This document shows positions 54,783 through 64,000 of a DNA stretch of 64,000 nt, one piece after another (position 1 is the first letter of the stretch; each line of letters opens with the position of its first letter). Source of the DNA: Diphasiastrum complanatum. Its lineage: Eukaryota > Streptophyta > Lycopodiopsida > Lycopodiales > Lycopodiaceae. Position numbers and translations under genes: made by a program. The DNA lies in contig CM055108.1 of assembly GCA_029204225.1 (NCBI GenBank), forward strand, positions 22,554,326 to 22,618,325, given 5' to 3'. Under the pieces are notes generated by a model. That model ran no database searches. It saw only the letters and a list, made by a program, of their open reading frames with translations, and was not told where the DNA came from.

Positions 54783-56708
54783 CACTACAAGAATTGCCGC
54801 GATTTTCGACGTGATTTTCGACGTGAAATAGCATTTTAATTTTTTTTTGAATCGATGCGGGCGTCAAAAAATGCGTCGCTATAAGGTCGTCGGAATCCGT
54901 CGCATTTAAAATCCGTTGGAATCCGACGCCAAGCCCAAAACCGACAACCGACCGGTAAAAACGAACGGAGAACATGCCACGTGGACGTCGGATTTCGGCG
55001 GCCTGGCCACGTGGACGTCGGATTCATCCACGTGAAAAAAAATGAAAAAAAAAAGTCTTTTTTTTTTTCTGTCACGTGGACGTCGGATTCCGACGTCCAT
55101 GTGGCGGGGCCGTTGTAATCCGACGTCCACGTGGAAAAAAAATGAATTTTTTTTTCCTACCACGTGGACGTCACTTTTTTTTTTTCTGCCACATGGACGT
55201 CGGATTCCGACATCCACGTGGCCGGACCGTCGGAATCCGATGTCCATGTGGCAAAAAGAAAACCGTGGCAAAAACCAAACATACTCCAATTGACAAGAAT
55301 TCGAAGTGCATACGAAAAATAAATGATCACGAAAAATGACATAGATGAAACGAACTGAAAATAGATAAAGCCATATCTATTTCTGAGTGCATATGATGAC
55401 TCACTCATCTAGCAACGATGGTAGGCCAGCTCTCCAAATATCTTGCAAGGAAAACTGGGTTCTAAGTCACAGAGTAGAGATAATTAAGAACCCCATAACC
55501 AAGATATCAAAGTGCATACCAAAAATAAATGATTACAAAAAATGACATAGATGAAACGAACTGAAAATAGATAAAGCCATACCTATTTTTGAGTGCATAT
55601 GATGGCTCACTCATCTAGCAACGATGGTAGACCAGCTCTCCAAATATCTTGCAAGGAAAACTGGGTTCTAACTCACAGAGCAGAGATAATTAAGCACCCC
55701 ATAGCCAAAATATCTCAAGCTTCCAACGGAGATAGTGAGTCAATGGCACTCTTCAAAGTTCATTTGAGTTCTGATTTTCAACAGAAAGGCCATCATACCG
55801 AACACGCTTGACTAGCTTTCTCTAGCTGATATCTCATTTTACATGTATCAGGCAACGATGGATTACCCTTTATGGCTCGATAGGGAGTAGCAACAAGATA
55901 GCCATACTGGATCAATCAGTGAGAAAAAGTGGTAGCTCTACATCTTTGATGGTGGAGCTGGTTATGATCTTCATTCAAACCTCAAGAGCTCTCAGTCTCA
56001 CACTATTTCACAAAGAACATAACATTAAATTTAAACCCTAAAATTTACAAAGAACGTAATATTAAATCAAACTCTTCTATCTATATTTTCTTGCTCTCTC
56101 TCATGTCTCTCACACACATCCTTCTCTTCCTCTCTCATTCACTCATGATCATAAATCACTAAGACACATATTTGTGTTTAACTACACAAAATATACATTA
56201 CAAGGAAGATAGTGTACAAGAAAAAGTTACAAAGAAAGAAGTCTTAGTTGCACATAACAAAACAAAAGAATCGTACTTGGAATGAGACAAATGGAATTGA
56301 TAGAGTTGAGAAGAAGCGCCAAAGGCCGATCTCCAACAATCTCTTGCAACAATAAAAAATAAGAAAACCCTAGAAAAATGACGCGGCTTTGAGAATTCGA
56401 TCACGGACGTCGGATTTCGACATCTGTATTATACGTCGGAATCCGACGTCTGCTTTGTGCTTTTTTTTTTTTGCACGGATAGGTGACGTCATCCATGTAA
56501 AAAGTTGTAGTCTCCGAAATGGGATGTCGGATTCCGACATTTTTATTGGCCGTCGGAATCCGACGTCTGTAAAAAAAAAAAAAATTCCCGGCAATTTTTT
56601 TTCTTCTGTCAGATTCCGACGTATTATTATGTCGGATTCCAATGGATTATAAATTTTTTTTGAATCCGTCGGAACCTTGTGTCGAAAATCGCGCATTTTG
56701 TTGTTGTG
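54783..56708. mobile_element. Non-autonomous CACTA-type DNA transposon
   Basis: Terminal inverted repeats of about 28 bp. The left end reads CACTACAAGAATTGC then CGCGATTTTCGAC; the right end, read inward on the minus strand, reads CACAACAACAAAATGC then GCGATTTTCGAC. CACTACAAGAA is the classic end of plant En/Spm (CACTA) elements. AAA flanks both sides, fitting the 3-bp duplication of the superfamily. Both subterminal regions (54880-55260 and 56400-56660) hold many direct and inverted copies of GTCGGAATCCGACG, often joined to CCACGTGG, as expected for transposase-binding subterminal repeats. No transposase is encoded, so movement would need one supplied in trans. The interior carries a 206-bp tandem duplication. 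Confidence 0.85.
55301..55712. repeat. 206-bp tandem duplication inside the CACTA element
   Basis: Unit 1 is 55301-55506 and unit 2 is 55507-55712. They differ at only a few positions. The unit has no recognised coding content; it could be captured host sequence or element-specific. Confidence 0.92.
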
Positions 56709-56778
56709 AAATGACCATGAATACACAACTCTCGACCTTTTGGATCAAAGTAACCTATGGTAATGTAAGCAATTTCAT

Positions 56779-58010
56779 TTACATTCCAACACCCTCCTTA
56801 AATGGAAATGCATAACATAACATGAAGTAACTTCTCGAAAGAGAAGAATGCAACTTGCTGTCCGATACTGATTTTAAAGAGGCATGTGTCTTCCCTTCGT
56901 AGTAAGACCTTTTTTTGTTGTCCTGCAAAGTCTCCAATAGCCGACAAGGAACTGTTATGGGTTGTTCAACACTTTGCTGCCCAAAGTGTTCCCAACATGG
57001 ACCATGTTGTCCATAATCTTCCGCAGGCTGTTCCTGAAGCATAATGGACTGCTCATGATGTAAAATGGGCTGTAAATGACCAAAAGAAGATGACTGAACC
57101 TGCTGTCCAACATCTTCATCATAAAAATTTAGCAAACTATTAAGATATGCATCAATGATGGCGTCATCAAAGTTGTCCCTCGAAGAGGTATGGGATGACA
57201 TAGAAGATTCTACAAGTAATGAAAAATTCTCTCCAATCAAATGCTCACTCTTAACACTTTGAACAAAAGTACTATTTGACACAAGTTGATTCTCTCCTCG
57301 TACAAAAAGATTCCAAAGAGTGCTTGAATTTTTCAGCCTTTGCTAAAACATCAAATTAAAAAGGTTTCGCATGAAACTATTCACTAATGCATCCATCATA
57401 TGTATCAATTTGCGGTGACTTGAAAAAAGAAGATTGTTTCAACATCTTCTCAATATATCGTTGTTGAGAGATGAAGATTCCAGTCCCATGTGGAAGATCA
57501 ACAAGAACCCAAGTGTGGTTCTTCATCAGTGAGTTGTACTCCTCTTGCATCGCATCCTCCCAACATTTTACTCCTCTGGCCTGCTCATAAAAAACAGGTT
57601 CTACTGCACCATCTTCAATATAAATAAGAGCAAAATTGAAAAATCAGCAAATTCTACTGATTTAGTAGACACACGAGTCTTCCCTTCATAGAAATGATCC
57701 ACTTTGTTGTCCTGCAAAGTCTGCAACAACCATTTAGAGAATGGTTTGGGCTGTCTTACAACCTTACCTTTGTCAACACTTTGTTGTCCAAAGTGTTCCG
57801 AACTTGGACCTTGCTGTCCAATGTTTTCCGAACTTGGACCTTGCTGTCCAATGTCTTCAACAGGCTGCTCTTCACCATAAATAGGTTCTTCTTGATGAAT
57901 TATGGGCTGCAAAATTGAAGAAGTAGTGGGCTGTCCACTAGAAGTAGATGGCAGTCCCTTCCCTTCGTGATTAGATGGCAAAACCAAATCTGAAAGTATT
58001 TCAACATATG
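56779..58010 (-). mobile_element. Ty1/Copia fossil
   Basis: Broken Copia remnant on the minus strand. Blocks such as MQEEYNSLMKNHTWVLVDLP and, separately, FISQQRYIEKMLK (about 57560-57430) are typical of Copia reverse transcriptase. The surrounding sequence (57990-57620 and 57280-56780) consists of two related Gln/Glu/Pro-rich copies of the linker between integrase and RT (EQPAEDYGQHGP and EQPVEDIGQQGP). It is flanked by the CACTA element on one side and the young Copia element on the other. Several breaks are present; it is old. Confidence 0.8.
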
Positions 58011-58024
58011 CATCATGGGGGAAG

Positions 58025-58679
58025 TGTGAAAATTGTCAACATTTCCTAGCTAGTTTGAGGCCTAAATTGGCTAAAATTGTAAATAGTTTTGGTTCTGGAG
58101 TTTTGCACGTGTGAACCAGGCCACAATGTTTTTATTTACTGTATTTTTTCAGTATGATGAAGTGTCAAACTTCATACCCTTCAAAATGAGACCATTTTGA
58201 TGTATTTTGGTCATATAAGCCATTTTTAGCTATTTTTCCTATATAGGGAATATCTAGGGTCAAGTACCTTCTAGAGAGAGGAGAGAGAGTCATCTTCCTC
58301 ATCCATAAATAGTAGGGAAGTCGTGGAGAACAGGTTGGAGAAACCTTTTGTATGCTTCATTGAGATCAATAGATCATTGTCATTGTTTCTTCCTCCATTG
58401 AGAGCATTGTTGTGTGTATTGTCTTCAAGCTATTGTGTATGATCTTAGGTGCTTTCCAAAAGTGGTAGGCTGATGTATTATGGACTGTATAATGCTATTT
58501 TGGGCCGCACTTGATGTTTATGGAAGTTTCCATTTGTGATAAATGCTTTTTGATCAAGTTCTTTGCATTCTAGGTAGCATAGAATGTGTTGCCAATTCCT
58601 AGCTTATGTAGTTTGGAGTGCAAGCATTCAAGCCAATGATCTTGGAGTTTAGATCCACTTAGGATCTGTATTTTTCACA
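58025..58679 (+). repeat. 5' LTR of the young Copia element
   Basis: A 655-bp LTR. Its first 200 bp match 63801-64000. Confidence 0.95.
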
Positions 58680-58694
58680 TGGTATCAGAGCTGG
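58680..58694 (+). promoter_or_regulatory. Primer-binding site (initiator tRNA-Met type)
   Basis: TGGTATCAGAGCTGG directly adjoins the 5' LTR; TGGTATCAGAGC is the usual plant Copia site. Confidence 0.95.
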
Positions 58695-59851
58695 TTGGCT
58701 TCTATTTACAGTAAGTATTCCATTTTTGGTGATATTTGGATGTTTGATCAAGTTCTAGCATGATTTTGCATTGCTTTGTTGATCAAATCTTACTAACCTT
58801 TGTTTTGTGAGTTGAACTTGTGGATCAAAAGCATATTTCAGGTCTATTGAAGATCAGAGGCTGAAAAGAAACTATTTTGGATCAGATCATAACACCTAAT
58901 CATTTGTGATTGTGAGGCTTGTGCATATTCAATACTAACAATGTTCTTTTCAATCCTATTGTTGACAATCTCCATTCTTGGATGAACACTCTCCTTAAGT
59001 GGATGAAACTTCTCCTTAAGTGGATGACAAATGCTCTTTTGAGTGAGTTGTAATTCTCCTAAAGGCTGAGCAAAGCTCCCATTTGGATGAAAGATCCCCT
59101 TTTTTGGGTGAACATATTGTAAGCTCCATTGTGAAGAGCATATTGTAAAGATTGTCATCAATTTTGGCATAAATTTTGGTGTACTTTGTTGAGCATGTAA
59201 GTAACTCTCCTTATGTAATTTGATTGGAGCATTTGCTGGAAGGTGTTAACCATTATGCAAGTGTGTTTTCAGGTTCTTAACAGGTTGAGGAACATTCTGA
59301 TGTGAAGTGATCTTAGATCTACATCTAAACACCAAGATTTGACAAGATAGTGAAGCTAGTCTTGTGATTCACTAAGTGTGCTCATTCATTCACCTCTAAA
59401 TCTTGTATTTATCACTTGCTGGAGTTTATAAACTTTTAGAAGTGTGGTTTACATGTGGTTTTACAGGTTGAATCAATATCTTAGTGTGTTGATCATATGT
59501 TGATCAAGTTTGTTCATTACTAGGTAATCTTGGCATCCTAGTTTTGGGTATTTTCTAAGAATGCAAGTAACTCTTCACACCATAACTTGATTTGGTCACT
59601 TGCTGGAAAGTTTGAGAGCTTAAGCAAGAGTGTGTTCAGGTTGGTTTGATTTTGTAATCCATTCTTAGTGTGTGCAAAGTGTTGCATGTGTTTCAATCTT
59701 CCTTTCTATGCTTGGAAACCATCTAGGTTCAAGATAGAAGTGTTTTAGGGTCCTAAATCTTCATAGATCTCTTTATCTATCATTTGTTGAGAGAAAAGTG
59801 AGTGCTAAGTGCTTTAGGACAAAACCTAAAAGTTGAAGAAACATTAGAATC

Positions 59852-62800
59852 ATGGCTTCCAATGGTGGGATCATGCTAGAGTCTAGTGAAAGGTTGAGTT
59901 CATCAAACTACTCTACTTGGAAAGTGAGGATGGAGTCCTTACTTGAGTTGAATGAACTCATGGACATAGTTGCAGAAATTGAAGAGAGACCTCTCACACT
60001 TCAAGAGCAACAAAGGTTTGATAAGAAGGCCAAAAGGGCTCTTCATATCATTAAAATGAATGTTACAAATGAACTTCTCAAGGAAGTTGGAAAGTGTCAA
60101 AGTGCAAGTGAGGCATGGAATGCCTTAAAGAAGCTCTTTGAATCAAAGTCCACATCTAGGGTATTGACCCTAAGGAGACAAATATTTTCTAGTAGGAAAA
60201 GAGAGGGTGAAAGTGCTCATGCATTTATCTTGAGAGTTAAGTCCCTAAGTGATGATTTAGCATGCATTGATGAGAACATAAAAGATGGTGAAATAGTCCA
60301 AGTTATGTTGAATGGTTTGCTAAATGAACATGCTAACCCTGTGCAAAGTTTTGCCATTCAAAGTGTCTTGCCAAGTGTGGTTGACTTGCAAGAAATCTTA
60401 TTGGCTGAAGAACATAGGTTGCAATCAAAGCTTGATGGTGCATCCTTGCAAGGTGGAGGTGAAGAGGCTTTCTTCACAAAAGGCAAATTCAAGGGCAAAG
60501 GTAAAGGCAAAGGGAAATGGTCCAAAGGTGGTAACTTTGATCATGATGATCACTCTTCCTCTTCCTCTTCTACTAAGAACAATAAGTCAAAGTTCAAGTG
60601 CTTTTATTGTGGGATAAAAGGTCATTTTGCAAATGAATGTTATAAGAAGAAAAGAGAGCAAGGAGAGAGGCAAGGAAATCTTACAATAGATGAGGAAGAA
60701 CATAACACATGTGAATCACTTGTTATGACTTCAAGTTTGTTAGCCAACATAGATGATAATGATCCTTGGTGGATTGATAGTGGAGCCTCATCTCACATGA
60801 CAAGACATAAGGAATACTTTACATCCTTATTGTCTTATGAGGGAGAAGGTAACATCATCTACACTGCAAATGATGGTCAATGTGACATCAAAGGCATAGG
60901 CACTATTCCTATTTCCCTTTCAACAAATAGGAAAGCAAATCTTGAAAATGTTTTGTACATTCCTTCAATCACTAAGAATTTGCTTAGTGTAAGTCAAATG
61001 ATTGACAAAGAACTTGATGTGGAGTTCATTGGAGATGCATGTTTGATAAGTAAATGTGGATCCTTGATTGCTCAAGGTAGGAGGCATGGTAAACTTTTCA
61101 AGCTTGATGCATGTGTGATCTCTAATCATGAAGGATGTATGGCTAGGGAGCAATTGACAAACCAAGAAGTTTGGCACAAGAGGTTGGGCCATCCCAACTT
61201 CAAATCTTTGGAGGTAATGGCAAAGAAAGAGCTTGTTCTTGGTCTCCCTAAAAGTCTTGTTGCAAACAATAGTGTTTGTGAACATTGTGCCTTGTCCAAA
61301 TCTCATAGACTTGCTTATTCTAGATCTACTTCTAGATCTAAAGAAGCTTTTCAACTTGTGCATTCTGATATTCATTCTTCTAGTACAACTAGCAATGGTG
61401 GGGCAAAGATGTATGCAACTTTCATTGATGACTTTAGTAGGTATACTTGGATCTATCTTCTTAAAAGTAAGGATGAAGTGTTTGCTGCATTTGTCAAGTT
61501 CAAGAATGAAATGGAAAACCAATTCAATACAAAGATCAAATGCTTAAGATCTGATAATGGAGGGGAATACACCTCAAATAGGTTCAAAGACTTTTGTATA
61601 GCACATGGGATTAAGAGGGATATGTCTAGTCCTAGGACTCCACAACAGAATGGAGTGGCCGAGAGGAAGAATAGAACCCTTTGTGAATGTGCCAAGGCAA
61701 TGAGACTACATGCTAATCTTGCTAAGTCTTTTTGGGGGGAAGCTTTAGCATGTGCTAACTATCTATGTAATAGATGGACAAGTGCTTCCTTGGATGGTAA
61801 AACTCCTCATGAGGTTCTTTATGGTAGAAGGCCGAGTGTCAAGCATTGTAGGATCTTTGGATGTACATGTTTTGTCAATATCACACTTGATGATAGAACT
61901 AAAGAAGATCCTTCATCAAAGAAGGGTGTGTTTGTTGGCTATAGTGAAGTAAGCAAGGCTTACAAAGTGTACATTCCTTCTACAAAGAAAGTTGTCATAA
62001 GTAGGGATGTCATCTTTCATGAAGAGAATGTTTCCAATGTTGTTGATGTTGATGTTGATGTGCCTACTAATCATCATGATGTGCAAGATGTCTTGGATGA
62101 AGATGGAGATGCCACTCCAAAGCAAACTTCAAGGAAGACTCAAAGGCAAAGGGCTAAGCCATCAAGGCTAACCTATGATGAAAAAGGAAAGCAAGTGGTG
62201 GACAACTCTAACTTTGCTTTTCTTACCTCTTTTGATGAACCAACTTGTGTAGGTGAAGCAATTCAAAAGAAGGAATGGATCCAAGCCATGGATCATGAGT
62301 ATCAAGCACTCATCAAAAGCAACACATGGAGGTTGGTAAAGCTTCCAAAGGACAAGAAGGCAATTGGTTGTAAGTGGATCTTCAAGATCAAGACAAATCA
62401 AGATGGATCAATCAACAAGTACAAGGCAAGGTTGGTGGCAAAGGGGTATACTCAAGAATATGGTATTGACTATGATGAGACCTTTGCACCCGTGGCAAAG
62501 ATGGTAACTATTCGAATCCTAATCTCTCTTGCAACTCTTTATGATTGAGATATGTGGCAAATGGATGTTACTAATGCCTTATTGAATGGTGATCTTGAAG
62601 AAGATATTTACATGGAGCAACCCGAGGGCTATGTTTCACATGATGAGCCTAATCATGTGTGCTATCTCCAAAAGAGTTTGTATGGGCTAAAGCAAGCACC
62701 AAGGAGTTGGTATGCTAAGCTCAATTCCTTCTTACTTTCTCAAAACTTTGTTATGAGTGAGTATGATCATTCTCTCTACTTTAGATTGAATGAAAATGAT

Positions 62801-63805
62801 ATCACTTTACTTTTGATCTATGTTGATGACATTATCTTAAGTGGTGGTAACAATCTAGATATAGATGAAATCAAGATGGCACTCAAAAGAGAGTTTGAAA
62901 TTCAAGATCTTGGTAAACTTCATTATATCTTAGGAATAGAGATTATTAGAACTTCTAAATCTACATTCATATGTCAAGAAAAGTATGTTAACTCTATTCT
63001 AAAAAGGTTTCATATGGAAGATTGTAAAGTTGTTTCTACTCCTATGGAATCAAATGTAAAGCTAACTACAAGAAGTAATGAAAGATCCTTCAAGGACATT
63101 ACTCTCTATAGAAAGCTAATAGGATCTCTTATATGGTTAACCATCACAAGACCTGATCTAAGCTTTGTGGTTGGTAAACTAAGTCAATTTATGCAAGATC
63201 CTAGTGAGGCTCATTGGAAGCTAGGAAAGAGAGTACTTAGATACATCTCGGGATCTAGAGATTTTGGCATCTTGTATGGAGGTACTACACCTAACCTTTG
63301 TGGATTTTCAGATTCAGATTTTGCAGGTGATCAAATGGATAGGAAGTCAACAAGTGCCTTTGCAATCTATCTTGGAGATGGAGTGGTCTCATGGCTATCA
63401 AAGAAGCAACCAACTATCTCTCTATCTTCCACCGAAGCCGAGTACAAGGCATTAACAACATGCACCAAGGAGATTCTTTGGATCAAGAGGATGTTATTGG
63501 ATCTTCACTTGCTGGAACCAGAGAAGACTCCAATCATACTTTGTGATAACCTTTCAGCCCAAAGCTTGGCAAGCAATCCTGTTTTTCATGCAAGGAGCAA
63601 GCACATTGAGATTGCTCACCATTTTGTGAGAGATCAAGTCATTGCCAAAGAGGTGGAGCTTCAACATGTCTCTTCAAAGGAGTGTGTGGTTGATATCTTC
63701 ACCAAACCATTGGGAAAGGACCTATATTTAATGCATAGATCTAATCTTGGAATGTGCTCAAAGACTATGTTGAAACTAGCATCCAATGTTGAAGAGGGAG
63801 TGTGA
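59852..63805 (+). mobile_element. Gag-pol coding region of the young Copia element
   Basis: Domains in order: gag with a capsid-like core (about 59900-60420), a basic Gly/Lys stretch, and a CX2CX4HX4C zinc knuckle (CFYCGIKGHFANEC, near 60600). Aspartic protease follows (DSGASSH near 60780). The integrase zinc domain (about 61170-61320) and core (catalytic-type Asp, Asp and Glu in HSDIH, SDNGGEY and NGVAERKN, 61360-61680) come next. Reverse transcriptase (about 62270-63060; KARLVAKG and YVDDI) and RNase H (about 63300-63720; SDSDFAGD, SSTEAEY, then the final FTKPL) complete it. Layout and length are normal for plant Copia elements. It looks nearly whole, with about one visible break. Relatives of the same family are seen as fossils at 9.6-10.0 kb and 38.0-39.1 kb. 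Confidence 0.95.
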
Positions 63806-64000
63806 AAATTGTCAACATTTCCTAGTGAGGCCTAAATTGGCTAAAATTGTAAATAGTTTTGGTTCTGGAGTTTTGCACGTGTGAACCAGGCCACAATGTT
63901 TTTATTTACTGTATTTTTTCAGTATGATGAAGTGTCAAACTTCATACCCTTCAAAATGAGACCATTTTGATGTATTTTGGTCATATAAGCCATTTTTAGC
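63801..64000 (+). repeat. 3' LTR of the young Copia element, partial
   Basis: Begins TGTGAAAATTGTC after the polypurine tract and continues past the window end. Confidence 0.95.

Larger units (their letters stand above)
58025..64000 (+). mobile_element. Young Ty1/Copia LTR element, 3' LTR cut by window end
   Basis: The 5' LTR is 58025-58679. It begins TGTGAAAA and ends TTTTTCACA, an inverted pair. A perfect initiator-Met-type primer site (TGGTATCAGAGCTGG, 58680-58694) follows at once. A polypurine tract (GAAGAGGGAG, 63791-63800) precedes the 3' LTR, which starts at 63801 and runs out of the window. Over the 200 bp that can be compared the two LTRs look identical except for one small indel, so the insertion is recent. 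The leader (58695-59851) contains diverged internal repeats built on CTCCTTAAGTGGATGA and CACTTGCTGGAA...TTCAGGTT. The coding region looks nearly whole, with about one visible break. The left target-site copy would be GGAAG; the right one lies outside. Confidence 0.95.

Noticed and set aside
55042-55339. Overlapping open frames on both strands rich in phenylalanine and basic residues
   Set aside because: They are produced by the CACTA subterminal repeats and T/A runs.

Overview
This window is nuclear DNA from a land plant with a large, repeat-rich genome. The evidence is plant-type Ty1/Copia and Ty3/Gypsy LTR elements (including a chromodomain-bearing one), a CACTA-type DNA transposon, an L1-like LINE, a tRNA-derived SINE candidate, long CT/GA microsatellites, and one plant-specific host gene broken into exons by very long introns. 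I cannot name the species. A fern, lycophyte, gymnosperm or repeat-rich angiosperm would all fit.

The only host gene I can build in full is a Di19 (drought-induced 19) zinc-finger gene on the minus strand. Its five exons run from 36549 down to 20057. The splice phases agree throughout and the model gives 226 residues. Intron 2 is about 11.7 kb and holds a Gypsy relic, an L1-like LINE and a short chromovirus embedded in a CT microsatellite. Intron 4 is about 3.7 kb and holds a CT array and the 3' end of another Gypsy element. Intron 3 (308 bp) looks like a rare U12-type AT-AC intron.

The most unusual locus is at 39.2-47.5 kb. A very divergent, intronless histone H3/CENH3-like sequence on the minus strand is split by a 7.9 kb LTR element. 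The element has clear TGTTG...CAACA LTRs, a CCCTT target-site duplication and a gag, but no recognisable pol, so it resembles a non-autonomous gag-only (TR-GAG-like) element. Its leader is made of two kinds of degenerate tandem repeat.

Other regions: 0-15 kb is a graveyard of Gypsy and Copia fragments, with a possible replication-protein-A-like pseudogene at 7.3-8.9 kb. From 15 to 20 kb I see little apart from a SINE-like sequence. From 48.9 to 54.3 kb there are unrecognised decayed coding sequences: one spliced and of unknown function, and others that look like an uncharacterised DNA transposase. A non-autonomous CACTA element occupies 54783-56708 and carries a 206-bp internal tandem duplication. 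It lies next to a Copia fossil (56.8-58.0 kb). The last 6 kb is a young, nearly whole Copia element whose 3' LTR runs off the window.
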